A DNA stretch of 45,478 bases from Betaproteobacteria bacterium HGW-Betaproteobacteria-12 (GTDB lineage Bacteria > Pseudomonadota > Gammaproteobacteria > Burkholderiales > Rhodocyclaceae), in NCBI GenBank assembly GCA_002842345.1, contig PHCU01000011.1, positions 1 to 45,478 of the forward strand, read 5' to 3'. Of this stretch, positions 24,520-33,644 are shown one piece after another (positions within the stretch are counted from its first letter, which is position 1; each line of letters opens with the position of its first letter). The position numbers and the translations under genes are program-made. The notes under the pieces were generated by a model. It ran no database searches. It saw nothing but the letters and a program-made list of their open reading frames with translations, and was not told the origin of the DNA.

Positions 24520-25011
24520 CTATGGAACGCACTCGACATTTACACCATGTTTTATAAGCAATTTAGCTACAGGACCACATGAGCCTCTTAGCGTCTTTAG
24601 CCGTTTAGCCGCGGTACAGCTCTTTAAGGTTGGGTCAAAAAAATCAATGTCCTCTGTGTATAGAGAACACTCACCTTGCTTGGCGACCACGCTAAGAGCT
24701 AAACGGATATATACGAGATCCCGTCCAATAGGAAAACCACAGTTTTTTAGCTTTTTTTCTACCTCTCCATTTTTTGATGTAGGTAAAAACTGGATGGAGT
24801 CATCTTGAAGATGTGAAGAAAGCCAGACTTCAAACCACTCGAAATCAACAACGCCTCTCCATTCGGATTCTATTATTCTGCCGGAGTCATAATAAACAGG
24901 ATATGAAGATGTAATTTTTTCTAATAATTGCCTTGGGCAGCCACACAGATTATGTGGTTTTCCAATTTCCATTTGGAAGTATCCTTTGAACACATTTGCA
25001 TCTATCAGCAT
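24520..25011 (-). CDS. PIN-like small protein, partner of the upstream ATPase
   Basis: I do not recognise this 163-residue protein by name. Its acidic residues follow PIN order: Asp4 in MLIDANVFKGYF, Glu48/Glu50 in RIIESEW, Asp98 in GRDLVYIRLAL, and Asp121/Asp123 in LYTEDIDFFDP. A PIN-like nuclease is therefore a reasonable guess. Its ATG follows the ATPase stop by 21 bases with GGAAATTG as ribosome site, so the two are an operon with ATPase first. The gene is AT-rich compared with flanking DNA and uses rarer codons for this genome, pointing to horizontal transfer. It contains no signal peptide or membrane segment. Confidence 0.7.
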   Translation of the reverse strand: MLIDANVFKGYFQMEIGKPHNLCGCPRQLLEKITSSYPVYYDSGRIIESEWRGVVDFEWFEVWLSSHLQDDSIQFLPTSKNGEVEKKLKNCGFPIGRDLVYIRLALSVVAKQGECSLYTEDIDFFDPTLKSCTAAKRLKTLRGSCGPVAKLLIKHGVNVECVP

Positions 25012-25032
25012 CGAACAATTTCCATATTTAAA

Positions 25033-26352
25033 TTAAATATTTGCACGAGCTGTTGCTAACTCTCGTGCCTCTTTTAATCTCTCAGGAAAAAATCCGCCAG
25101 GCCAATCTGTTTTAAAAACCCCTCTTTTGTCAAGTTCAAGCTTTACCAGCTCTTTGCCATCAGGCGCTGGATTTACATAATAGACGTTAATATCATCGGG
25201 GCTTAGTTCGCCTGATGCAATATGTTTCTGAAGACGAACAATCAGATGTTCACTATGTGTCTCAATTATTGATTGAACCCCTCTCTTGCGTAAATCGAGG
25301 AAAAAATCTCCGAGTTCAGCCTGCGCTTTAGGATGTAGATGAATTTCAGGTTCTTCAACAATAAATGTGCTACCAGATGCCGAGTTTAACCCAGCCACAA
25401 GTACTGGAATTACTTGACTGTTTCCATACCCTACATCAGCAAAGTTCGCATACTCTTTCGTAATTGGATGCTGAACATGAATTTCAAAGTATCGGTCTGA
25501 AAGTGGCACTATTCTTATATCAGATGCAATCCCCGCAAGCGTGAGCCACTTAACAACGCTTTGCCGAATTCCACGTGACTTCTTACCTCTACGAATTGAA
25601 TCCATCGCAAGCATAGTCAAGGCATGCTCACCACTCGCGCCAACTTTTTGACGGCGTTCGCCGGTATAAAGATATGTGCGGGATGGTGGAACACGCATCG
25701 CGCCGACATACTCAACCGCCTGAAAAAAACGAGTAGTCGTATATGCATTACGACTGGATATACGTCCTTTTGAAATTGCTTGTTTTACAATTGGATCAGA
25801 ATCATCCATGGATCCACCAACGATCTGTCGCGGCAGAAAATTTCTTACGTCGAATCCACGGAATACTCCAGAATTAGACAAACTAGGAGGGACTTCTTTA
25901 TCGGCAAGGCGGCGAATAATAAACCGCTCTGAGTCCTCGTTGAACTCTGCACTTAGATGGTGTCGCCCATTTCCAAAACACTCAAGCCGTTTAAGAATTA
26001 CTTCCTTGAGTGCAGATCGGTATTTATAATGTAATCTAAAATTTATGCTTTTATCTGATTGTAATAGCATTCTATCTGGATTACTTTTTATGGTAAACGA
26101 AATATCTAGGTGACGCCTAGTGCCGCCCCCATGAATAACGTCTTTATATGTACCAAAGTCGCCCAACGCGCCATTCAATAAAAGTCGAACATTTGGGTCG
26201 TTACTTTCTAAAGTTTGACTCAGCAATCGAACAACTGAAACCGCGGAGGATTTTCCGGAGTTGTTTGGTCCGACAAAAATTGTAATTGGTGCAAAATCGA
26301 TATCCAATCGGCGAAAGCTTCTAAAGTTAAGCGCCGTTATGTTTTCTAGCAT
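25033..26352 (-). CDS. SMC/OLD-like AAA ATPase with DUF3696-type C-terminus
   Basis: This 439-residue ATPase begins ENITALNFRSFRRLDIDFAPITIFVGPNNSGKSS, with Walker A at 28-36. It has Walker B in FIVEEPEIHLHPKAQ (~338-352) and a switch His in IIETHSEHLI. The C-terminal FKTDWPGGFFPERLKEA matches DUF3696. There is no TOPRIM domain, so it differs from OLD and GajA nucleases. Such ATPases usually work with a separate effector, here probably the PIN-like protein that follows. The gene is markedly AT-rich and sits in an accessory island next to toxin-antitoxin genes. ATG 26352 with AGGAATA upstream is clear. Confidence 0.88.
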   Translation of the reverse strand: MLENITALNFRSFRRLDIDFAPITIFVGPNNSGKSSAVSVVRLLSQTLESNDPNVRLLLNGALGDFGTYKDVIHGGGTRRHLDISFTIKSNPDRMLLQSDKSINFRLHYKYRSALKEVILKRLECFGNGRHHLSAEFNEDSERFIIRRLADKEVPPSLSNSGVFRGFDVRNFLPRQIVGGSMDDSDPIVKQAISKGRISSRNAYTTTRFFQAVEYVGAMRVPPSRTYLYTGERRQKVGASGEHALTMLAMDSIRRGKKSRGIRQSVVKWLTLAGIASDIRIVPLSDRYFEIHVQHPITKEYANFADVGYGNSQVIPVLVAGLNSASGSTFIVEEPEIHLHPKAQAELGDFFLDLRKRGVQSIIETHSEHLIVRLQKHIASGELSPDDINVYYVNPAPDGKELVKLELDKRGVFKTDWPGGFFPERLKEARELATARANI

Positions 26353-26412
26353 TTGAATTATTCCTGTAATTTAAAATGTTTTTCCAGAAACACAATTAAG
26401 CCATTAAAAATT

Positions 26413-26439
26413 ATTATAATATTTTGTCTTTTCATTCAA
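26413..26439 (-). promoter_or_regulatory. Putative sigma-70 promoter of the ATPase/PIN-like operon
   Basis: On the minus strand a perfect TATAAT (26413-26418) lies ~60 bases before the ATPase ATG. A -35-like TTGAAT at 26434-26439 is 15 bases further; shifting by one base gives ATTGAA with a 16-base spacer. In AT-rich DNA such matches arise by chance. Confidence 0.4.
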
Positions 26440-26542
26440 TCGTTAACTCGGTAATCCAGTGGGTTAATTACGCGGCATATTGGCTTTTTCGGTGTTTGAA
26501 ATAGAACATAACCCGTTTTGGGTCATTCTTAATCAGGACAAC

Positions 26543-26557
26543 GGGTCAGAGTGATTC
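26543..26557. repeat. Right copy of the imperfect inverted repeat bracketing the ATPase/PIN-like pair
   Basis: GGGTCAGAGTGATTC is the counterpart of 24488-24502. A second related word, AAAGGGGTGTCAGA, follows at 26567-26580. The rest of the 284-base spacer 26353-26636 shows only the putative promoter and AT-rich sequence. Confidence 0.35.
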
Positions 26558-26636
26558 GACAGGGCGAAAGGGGTGTCAGAGATATTTTTGGTTTTGAAAT
26601 TGCAAATGCCTATTATCCCTTTGATTGATCTTAGGG

Positions 26637-27221
26637 TTAGGGAGCAAACAGCGAGGAAAAGTACGGTTTTCCAAAGTAGCCGGCAGCTATTAAAGCTCCT
26701 AAGAAGATAACAAGCGAAGCATACTTGGTAAGGATGAACGATAGCTCGCCGCGTTTTACACGCCGCCATTCATTCTTCAATACGCGCTGGCTCTCAGCCG
26801 TAAAAGACTCGGCTAAGCTGCTGACATGATCTTTCTCAAAGATCTTCGACGACGTCAACAATGCGTGGGTATCAGTAAGGTGCTGCAAGAGTTTTTGGTG
26901 CTCTTTTGGATTCAAGCGAAATCTAATTCGGCTGTACATCATCTCAGCTTGGCGTACCTCTTCGTCCTTTTCTTCTAAGTAGTTGAGCAGACTCTCCATG
27001 CTTTCGCCTCTATTTCGCTTTACACGAAGAAAGGAGGAAATTGTATTTATGTGAGAGAGAAACTCAGACAACTCCTCCCTTAATGCATCGATCCATGCTT
27101 GGCGAAACTCGGAGGTCTTCTGGTCCTTGGAGAGAACCGTGCTTACGAAGGATATGGACCCCGCAATAATGGCAGCGGAGATTGCACCGATGGCAGGGTG
27201 TGCGGAGGATGGGATTTCCAT
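26637..27221 (-). CDS. Two-TM membrane protein with helical central domain, unknown function
   Basis: This 194-residue protein has an N-terminal hydrophobic helix (~9-31, AIGAISAAIIAGSISFVSTV) and a C-terminal one (~168-188, YASLVIFLGALIAAGYFG). Between them is a ~130-residue charged helical region likely to form coiled coil. I chose ATG 27221, which opens directly before the first TM; a longer frame upstream adds an unlikely leader. It follows the gene at 27290-28249 by 68 bases on the same strand and probably shares its transcript. Small two-TM proteins beside unknown soluble proteins in accessory islands are often defence or toxin effectors; here that is only inference. Confidence 0.7.
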   Translation of the reverse strand: MEIPSSAHPAIGAISAAIIAGSISFVSTVLSKDQKTSEFRQAWIDALREELSEFLSHINTISSFLRVKRNRGESMESLLNYLEEKDEEVRQAEMMYSRIRFRLNPKEHQKLLQHLTDTHALLTSSKIFEKDHVSSLAESFTAESQRVLKNEWRRVKRGELSFILTKYASLVIFLGALIAAGYFGKPYFSSLFAP

Positions 27222-27289
27222 ATGCTCTCTAACGTGAAGGTCACCGGCACTGCGCGGGTTTATCGCGCAACGTCCGGTAGGCAAAAGGG

Positions 27290-28249
27290 TTATGCATTGA
27301 ATAGGTCACCGTTTGCTCCTTGGATTGGTGCTAGGTGACTAAAAATCAACTTGGGTCGCTTTGCTCCAATGCGACCTTTCTCATCGATTCTGTCAACGAC
27401 ACCAACTAGGCGGCAGCGATCAAAAAGCATTTGCTTAAACGGAACAATGTTGCCGGTATCTGGATATGCGGTGAGTATATGCCCTTGGTACTTAAAACCC
27501 ATTGAATGGGAGGTCTTGTTCTCGCGCGTAACCTCGCCTTCAAGAACAACTCTTTCGCCGTGAACCAACTCCGGAAACAGAACCTCTTCGGTAAGTTCTT
27601 CTTCATCGTCAGTAAAGATGGCTTTGTCATCTTGAGTGATAACTTCTGCATCAATTACATTTCCCTCGATCACGCCAACGGATAGAACGATCGTTGGGTC
27701 AATGTTCGATGCCAGTTTGTCCAGAATCTTTGGACTACAGCCAACATATAAGTCGAGATAGCGCTTTGGGACGAATAGATACTCTCCCCTCTCGTTCGGA
27801 ATGCCGACGAGTGTATTATCATCGGCGAACTTCACATTTTCGAAGCGACGTTGAAGCAAGTTACCAAGATGCTTTCCGATTCTTGCAACCCACTTGATTG
27901 CTTGCAGTGAAACCCGAAAAGCGTCCTTGAATCCGACGCCGTCGAAATCTCTTTCAGCCATCTTTTTTGCGGCATTGGTAAAGTACGCCGTTGCAACTAT
28001 GCCCATGCCAAGCTGTATCAACGTTCCGACATCTGACGGGATAGATGCTACCCATGAGCCTTTTTCGATTCGCACGGGAATCTCGAAATCAACATCCCTA
28101 AGCTCTGGATTCTGTGCCGCCATGAAATGGCGAATGGCCTCATCAAGTCCCAAGAGTGCTTTGGCGGATTTTCTGGCATCGAATGAGCCTGTTTCTAGGC
28201 GCTTGCCCTCGTACTTCACGAAGCCAATAGATTCGATTTCGTCGCTCAT
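27290..28249 (-). CDS. Conserved hypothetical protein with an N-terminal DEAIRHF domain, unknown function
   Basis: This 319-residue protein starts MSDEIESIGFVKYEGKRLETG, followed by ALLGLDEAIRHFMAAQNPEL. The middle has a hydrophobic stretch (~78-98, GTLIQLGMGIVATAYFTNAA) that might touch a membrane. The C-terminal half is beta-rich and acidic (TDDEEELTEE) and ends with an OB-like segment containing DRCRLVGVVDRIDEKGRIG. I recall similar proteins as unnamed, sporadically distributed genes. Its start is clear (ATG 28249), but the ribosome site is weak. It is the first gene of a likely two-gene unit with the two-TM protein. Confidence 0.7.
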   Translation of the reverse strand: MSDEIESIGFVKYEGKRLETGSFDARKSAKALLGLDEAIRHFMAAQNPELRDVDFEIPVRIEKGSWVASIPSDVGTLIQLGMGIVATAYFTNAAKKMAERDFDGVGFKDAFRVSLQAIKWVARIGKHLGNLLQRRFENVKFADDNTLVGIPNERGEYLFVPKRYLDLYVGCSPKILDKLASNIDPTIVLSVGVIEGNVIDAEVITQDDKAIFTDDEEELTEEVLFPELVHGERVVLEGEVTRENKTSHSMGFKYQGHILTAYPDTGNIVPFKQMLFDRCRLVGVVDRIDEKGRIGAKRPKLIFSHLAPIQGANGDLFNA

Positions 28250-28301
28250 GGAGATTGCACTCGCTCAGTTGGAAAAGACATAACGTGAAATCGACGTCAG
28301 T

Positions 28302-28339
28302 AAAAAAGTCCATATCTGGCTACTTTTTGCCAGATATGG
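28302..28339 (-). terminator. Intrinsic terminator on the minus strand
   Basis: A perfect 11-base-pair stem (CCATATCTGGC with GCCAGATATGG, 8-base loop) is followed on the minus strand by AC and six T residues. It ends transcription of the 28742-28380 gene, and possibly of sbcDC, before the accessory island. Confidence 0.85.
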
Positions 28340-28379
28340 ATACATATTTCCACCGCTGGACATCCCGAAATATCCATCG

Positions 28380-28742
28380 CTAGGCCTCCCCCACCATCCG
28401 CGTTTCGAGATTCAGAGACTTGATTGTCTTGAGCGGTAGCAACCAGAGTTTCCGGTCCGGGTGCCAGGTGGCGCCGGCTTCCTTGCTGTGCCGGCGCAGG
28501 TCGGTTTCGCCGTAGGCAACGCGTATCCAGGCGGTCTTTTCGGGTTTGGCCGGGCGTTCTTCGACGATCAGTTCGACCGTGGCCAGGCGACGATTCAGCA
28601 ACGGGTCGTGGCGGTAGCGGACGCAGAGCAGGGCATCGCCGAAGCGTTCCAGCCGACGCTTGGTGCCGGGAGCGCCGGGCAGGGGCCGTTTGATGGCGGA
28701 AGTTCCGGCGGCGCTGTGGTGGCGGGTCGTGCTGGCTGGCAT
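28380..28742 (-). CDS. Small conserved hypothetical protein
   Basis: This 120-residue basic protein has a conserved-looking core: ALLCVRYRHDPLLNRRLATVELIVEE, then WIRVAYGETDLRRHSKEAGATWHPDRKLWLLPL. I have seen this pattern in many betaproteobacterial genomes without a known function, sometimes near transposases. ATG 28742 is preferred; a TTG at 28760 is possible. It lies 114 bases downstream of sbcC on the same strand and ends at the terminator at 28302-28339. Confidence 0.7.
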   Translation of the reverse strand: MPASTTRHHSAAGTSAIKRPLPGAPGTKRRLERFGDALLCVRYRHDPLLNRRLATVELIVEERPAKPEKTAWIRVAYGETDLRRHSKEAGATWHPDRKLWLLPLKTIKSLNLETRMVGEA

Positions 28743-28856
28743 CGTCAGGCAGGCGAGCAAAAAGGATGGCGCAGCTTAGTTGACCACCGCATATGGCGCA
28801 AGCATCGATGCCGGTGATTGGCTCTTTTCCCGGGGCCTTGCGGCGTCTGCCCGGTA

Positions 28857-31800
28857 CTAAATGCTCAAGCGCGAATAGCCGACCCCGCCGCCCTTCTCCA
28901 CGCGGATCTGCGCCGGGATGCGTTCCTTCATGCCGTCGACGTGGCTGATGACGCCGATCATCTTGCCGCTGGCGTTGAGCGTGTCGAGGGCGTTCAGGGC
29001 GATTTCCAGGGTGTCGGCGTCGAGCGTGCCGAAGCCTTCGTCGAGGAACAGCGAGTCGATCGAAGTCTTGTGGCTGACCAGGTCGGAGAGGGCGAGCGCC
29101 AGCGCCAGGCTGACCAGGAAGCTTTCGCCGCCGGACAGCGTACGCGTGTCGCGGGCGGCTTCGCCCTGCCAGCTGTCGACGATGTCGAGTTCGAGCTCGC
29201 CGGTGCTTTTGCGGCGCAGCAGGTAGCGGCCGTGCAGGCGGGCGAGGTGACTGTTGGCCAGGTGCAGCAGGTGGTCGAGAGTCAGGCCCTGGGCGAACTT
29301 GCGGAACTTGTCGCCCTTGGCCGAGCCGATCAGGCTGTCGAGGCGTTGCCAGATGTCGGTCTCGGTGGTTTGCGCGGCGATCTGCGCGAACAGTGCCTGC
29401 TGGCTCTGCCGGGCCTGCTCGTCGCGGGCGAGCAGGGCGCGCTGGGCGCCGAGCTGTTCGCTGAGTTCGCGGCGCTGGGTTTCGAGTTGGGCGAGGGTGG
29501 CGTCGAGTTCGGCCAGTAGCGGCACCGGGATGTCGCCTGAATCGCCCGGCGGTGGCGTGGTTTGCAGGCGGAGCAGCTTGTCGCCGGCGGCCTTGAACAC
29601 GGCCTCGGCCTGCTGCTTGGCCAGATGCCGGGCTTCCTTCAATTGCAGCAGACGCTGGCGTTCGTCGGCCGGCAGCAGCGCCGCGCTGTAGGCGGCGAGG
29701 TCGGCGAAGGGGCTGGCGGCGAGCGCCGTCTGCCAGGCGGTGGATGCTTTGGCGAGGGCTTTTTGCTGTTGGGCGAGGGTGGTTTCGAGTTGTGACTGGC
29801 GGCCTTGTTGGGCGGCGAGTTGCTGGGTCAGGTCGGCGATGCGCTCGGCGCAGCGTGCGAGGGCGGTAGCCGGGTCGGCCGTGAGTTCGTCCGGTGTTGG
29901 CCCTTGCGCTGTGGTCGCCGGTTCGGCGGCGAGCGTTTGCCAGCGTTCCAGCCACTGTGCCGCCTGCGTCTGCGCGGCGTCGTGGCGGTCCAGTTGTTTG
30001 ACGAGGATTTCGGCCAGTTCCTGGCGGCGTTTCTGCGTTTGCTGCCAGTGCTGCCATTCGCCGTCGCGCTGCTGCAGCCAGCCGGCGGGTTCGGCGGGAA
30101 GTTCGTAGCCGGCGGCGACTAGTGTTGCGCCGAGCTTGGCGTCGAGGTCGGCTTGTTCCTGGACCAGGGTTTGCGCGGCTTTGGCGAGTTCGGCCTGGCG
30201 CAGCTGGCCGGTTTGCGTTGTCTGCTGTAGCAGTTTTTGCTGGTTGCCGGCGGCGAGCAGGGCCTGGGCGCTGTCGGCGGCGGTTTTGCCGGCGGCGTTC
30301 AGCGCCTGTTCGCCCTGGTCGGCGGCGTGCAGGCGCTCGGTGAGTTGGGTCAGTGCCTGTTCGGCGGTGTGGCGCGTGGTGGCGAGGGTTGCCGGCTCCT
30401 GCCAGGCGTCGACCGCCAGGGGCGTGGCGCTGGCCAAGCCGGCGAGCAGTTCCGTCCATTCGGTTTGGGCGCGGGCGATGTCCTGCGTCGTCCTGGCCTG
30501 CTGGGCCAGCCATTCCTTTTGCGTGGCCTGGGTCGAAGCCTGTTCGGCCTTGGCCTGCTGGCCTTTCTGGACGAGGGCTTCGAGCGCCGCCTGTTTGTCC
30601 TTGAGCGCGGTTTCGGTGGCCGAAACGTCGAGCGCCGCGTAGTCGGCAATGGCCGGGTGCTCGTGGGCGCCGCACAGCGGGCAGGCTTCGCCCGGCTGCA
30701 GTTGCCGGCGATGGGTTTCCAGGCTCTGGATGCGGCGTTCCTGGTCGAGCAGTTTCTGCTTGTCGGCGACCTGGCCGGCGAGTTCCTTGTGCTGTTCGCG
30801 CAGGCCGACCAGAGTTTTTTCCTGGGCTTCGATCTTGGCCTGCGCCTGCTGCAGTTGCGTCGCCTGCGTCGTTTGCTGCGCGGCCAGTTCGCGCCGGCGC
30901 CCGGCGACGGCGGCGAGTTGCTGCCAGCGGTTCACACTGGCCTGCGCGCGCTGCCAGTGCTGGCGCAGATCGGCCAGCTTCTGGCCGGCGAGGCGCCGGT
31001 TCTGTTCGGCCTGGGTTTTTGCCAGCGCGGCGTCGGCGGCGGTTTTGGCTTTTTCGGCGGTGTCTACGGCAACGCTTTGGGCGGCGAGTTGGCGGGCGGT
31101 TTCGGCGAGTTCCTCGGCGAGTTTCTGCTGGGCCTGCTGCTGGGCGGCGAGGTCGCGGCCGAGCTTGGCGCGCTGCTCGAACTGCTGGCGCCAGATGCCG
31201 AGGCGTTCACCGAGTTGGCCGCGTTGCGGCTGAGCGGCGCAGAAATCGTCGAGTTGTTTGGCTTCGTTCTGGCTTTGTTGCAGGGCTTGCCGCGCCTGGG
31301 CGGCGAGCTGGGCGCTGAACTGGCTGGCGGCGGCGTGTTGGGCGAGGTATTCGGCTTGCAGCTGATCGCGGGCGGCGTGCAGCGCCGTGAGTTCGGTTTC
31401 GGATTGCCGGCTGGCGGCGTCGGCCTGTTGCCAGTGCAGGTGCAGTGGCTTGAGGGTTTCGGCCGGTTCGCTGTCGGCCAGTTTCTGCAGTTCCGGCGCG
31501 GCGGCGGCGAGGGCGGTAGCGGCTTGCTGGCGCTTGCCGTCGGCGGCTGTGACTTCCTGTTCGCCTTGCGCCAGGTCGAGGCGCCACTGGCGCCGGGCTT
31601 GGGTTTGCTGGTGGCGGCGCTGGACGTCGATCAATTGGCTGTCGAGGCGGCCGGTTTCAAGTTGCATCGCGGCGCGCTGTTCGTCGCCGAGCAGTTCCAT
31701 GCCGGCGGCGCGGGCTTTCAGCTGGTCAAGCTGGCTCTTGGCGTCGCGCGCCTGTTCGAAGACCTTGCGCGAAATCTCGCCGTAGATCTCGCTGCCGGTC

Positions 31801-32324
31801 AGTTCTTCGAGCAACTCGGCGCGCTCGTTGGCGCTGGCGTTGAGGAAGGCGGCGAAACCGCCCTGGGCGAGCAGCATGGATTTGGTGAAGCGGGGGAAGT
31901 CGAGGCCGGTGATTTCGGCGATGCGCTTCAACTTGTCGTTGGTCTGGCTGCTGAGGACGGTGCCGTTGCCGGTTGCTAATTCAACTTTCGGCGCCTGCAG
32001 CGCGCCGTCGGCTTTGTCGCGTGCCCGGCGCTGGCTCCAGAAGGCGCGGTAGACGGCGCCTTTGACTTCAAACTCGACCTCGGCCAGGCAGTCGGCGGTG
32101 TGCCGCGTCATGATGTCGTTGTCGCTGGCCGAGATGGTCTTCAGGCGCGGCGTCTGGTGGTAGAGGGCGAGGCAGATGGCGTCGAGCAGCGTCGACTTGC
32201 CGGCGCCGGTCGGGCCGGTGATGGCGAACAGGCTGTTGTCGGTGAAGGGCGGTTGGGTGAAGTCGATGGTCCATTCGCCTTTCAGCGAATTGAGGTTCTT
32301 CAGGCGCAGGGTGAGGATCTTCAT
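28857..32324 (-). CDS. sbcC: Exonuclease subunit SbcC (Rad50-like ATPase)
   Basis: This 1155-residue SMC-like protein has the N-terminal Walker [14 protein letters not shown] (~38-50), long Gln/Ala-rich coiled coils, the zinc hook [13 protein letters not shown] near residue 547, and a C-terminal ABC signature [19 protein letters not shown]. It ends with Walker [13 protein letters not shown] and the D-loop/switch region. With SbcD it forms the complex that opens and trims DNA hairpins and protein-blocked ends. It overlaps sbcD by 4 bases. The E. coli protein is 1048 residues, so the coils here are longer. Confidence 0.96.
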   Translation of the reverse strand: MKILTLRLKNLNSLKGEWTIDFTQPPFTDNSLFAITGPTGAGKSTLLDAICLALYHQTPRLKTISASDNDIMTRHTADCLAEVEFEVKGAVYRAFWSQRRARDKADGALQAPKVELATGNGTVLSSQTNDKLKRIAEITGLDFPRFTKSMLLAQGGFAAFLNASANERAELLEELTGSEIYGEISRKVFEQARDAKSQLDQLKARAAGMELLGDEQRAAMQLETGRLDSQLIDVQRRHQQTQARRQWRLDLAQGEQEVTAADGKRQQAATALAAAAPELQKLADSEPAETLKPLHLHWQQADAASRQSETELTALHAARDQLQAEYLAQHAAASQFSAQLAAQARQALQQSQNEAKQLDDFCAAQPQRGQLGERLGIWRQQFEQRAKLGRDLAAQQQAQQKLAEELAETARQLAAQSVAVDTAEKAKTAADAALAKTQAEQNRRLAGQKLADLRQHWQRAQASVNRWQQLAAVAGRRRELAAQQTTQATQLQQAQAKIEAQEKTLVGLREQHKELAGQVADKQKLLDQERRIQSLETHRRQLQPGEACPLCGAHEHPAIADYAALDVSATETALKDKQAALEALVQKGQQAKAEQASTQATQKEWLAQQARTTQDIARAQTEWTELLAGLASATPLAVDAWQEPATLATTRHTAEQALTQLTERLHAADQGEQALNAAGKTAADSAQALLAAGNQQKLLQQTTQTGQLRQAELAKAAQTLVQEQADLDAKLGATLVAAGYELPAEPAGWLQQRDGEWQHWQQTQKRRQELAEILVKQLDRHDAAQTQAAQWLERWQTLAAEPATTAQGPTPDELTADPATALARCAERIADLTQQLAAQQGRQSQLETTLAQQQKALAKASTAWQTALAASPFADLAAYSAALLPADERQRLLQLKEARHLAKQQAEAVFKAAGDKLLRLQTTPPPGDSGDIPVPLLAELDATLAQLETQRRELSEQLGAQRALLARDEQARQSQQALFAQIAAQTTETDIWQRLDSLIGSAKGDKFRKFAQGLTLDHLLHLANSHLARLHGRYLLRRKSTGELELDIVDSWQGEAARDTRTLSGGESFLVSLALALALSDLVSHKTSIDSLFLDEGFGTLDADTLEIALNALDTLNASGKMIGVISHVDGMKERIPAQIRVEKGGGVGYSRLSI

Positions 32325-33541
32325 GCGTCTTCCCCTTGCAGGCCGGCGACGATGGCGCGGTAGCGGTCGCTGAGCGCCTGTTGCAGTTCTTCGCTCAGTT
32401 CTTCCTGCTGCAGGCGGCGGGCGAAGACGTCGTGCGGGTCGAGTTCGTCCAGCGTTTCGCTGGCGGCGGCGTCCAGGCGGGCGGTGGCGGTGCCGCGCTG
32501 GCGGCGGATGCGCAGTACTTCGACCGGCCAGCCGTCGGTCAGCGCTTCGATGCGCGCCGGCAGGTCGGCCAGGTAATCGTCTTCGGCGACAGTGACTTCG
32601 AGCCAGGTCGGGCGTTCGCGGGTGCCGGCGGCGGCCGCGGCACCGATGGCGCCGGCCAGCGTGTCGAGGTTGCCGCTGACCGCGACCAGGCCCTGGAAGC
32701 GCGGTACTGGCAGCGGTGTGATGGTTTTTAAACCGTCGCTGTCGAGATCGACCAGCAGCATTTCCTGCTGCTGTTTGGCTTCATCAAAACTGAGCGGCAG
32801 TGGCGCGCCGCAATAGCGGATGTGTTCGTGCCCGCCGACTTTCTGCGGCCGGTGGATGTGGCCGAGCGCGATGTAGTCGGCCGGCGGGAAGGCGCTGGTC
32901 GGGAAGGCTTCGAGCGCGCCGACGTAGATTTCACGGACCGATTCGCTGGCGCTGGCGCCGACCGTGGTCAGGTGGCCGGTGGCGACGATCGGCAGCTTGC
33001 CGGGCAGGGTTTTCATCGTTGCCAGGGCGGCGGCGTGCACCGCCGCATAGTGCTGCTGGATGGCGTGCTGCAGCGACAACTGCTTGTCCTCGGCGCTTTG
33101 CCCGGCCTGGCTTTGCAGCACGTCGCGCGGGCGGACGAAGGGCACGGCGCAGACGAGGCAGCCGGGTTCGCCGTTGCGTTGCGGCAGGACGACGACCTGG
33201 CTGGCGGCGTCAGCCTGGGCGGCGGCGATCACCGTCGTGCCCAGCCGGGCCAGCAGTTCGCGGCTTTCGCCCAGGGTTGCCGGCGAATCGTGGTTGCCGG
33301 CGAGCAGAAGCAGGGCGACGCCGGCTTCGTGCAGGCGGACGACCAGCTGGCTGTACAGCTCGCGGGCGTAGGATGGCGGCGTGCCGGTGTCGAAAATGTC
33401 GCCGGCGATCAGCACGGCATCGACGGCCTGCGCCTCGACCTGTTCGAGCAGCCAGCCGATCAGCGCCTGATGCTCGGCCTGCCGGCTCTTGCCCATGAAA
33501 TGCTGGCCGAGGTGCCAGTCGGAGGTGTGGAGGAGGCGCAT
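32321..33541 (-). CDS. sbcD: Exonuclease subunit SbcD (Mre11-like nuclease)
   Basis: This 406-residue metallophosphoesterase has all nuclease motifs: DWHLGQ (Asp8, His10), AGDIFDTG (Asp48), [16 protein letters not shown] and GHIHRPQ. The C-terminal ~100 residues cap and bind SbcC. It is first in the sbcDC operon, and its stop overlaps the sbcC start by 4 bases. Confidence 0.96.
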   Translation of the reverse strand: MRLLHTSDWHLGQHFMGKSRQAEHQALIGWLLEQVEAQAVDAVLIAGDIFDTGTPPSYARELYSQLVVRLHEAGVALLLLAGNHDSPATLGESRELLARLGTTVIAAAQADAASQVVVLPQRNGEPGCLVCAVPFVRPRDVLQSQAGQSAEDKQLSLQHAIQQHYAAVHAAALATMKTLPGKLPIVATGHLTTVGASASESVREIYVGALEAFPTSAFPPADYIALGHIHRPQKVGGHEHIRYCGAPLPLSFDEAKQQQEMLLVDLDSDGLKTITPLPVPRFQGLVAVSGNLDTLAGAIGAAAAAGTRERPTWLEVTVAEDDYLADLPARIEALTDGWPVEVLRIRRQRGTATARLDAAASETLDELDPHDVFARRLQQEELSEELQQALSDRYRAIVAGLQGEDA

Positions 33542-33644
33542 GGGAATGGAAAAACGAAAGAGGGCGATTCTAAGCCGAACCGGTCAGCGGCCGGGCTGGT
33601 GTTCCCATCCAGTACCTTCACTTGCCGCGCGTCACGGCCGGCTC

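Noticed and set aside
26533-26769. Small minus-strand frame covering the end of the two-TM gene
   Set aside because: Mostly antisense-frame overlap of the supported gene with no ribosome site or domain.
28297-30675. A 792-codon minus frame overlapping sbcC and the small gene
   Set aside because: Arg/Pro-rich translation in the wrong frame of sbcC.
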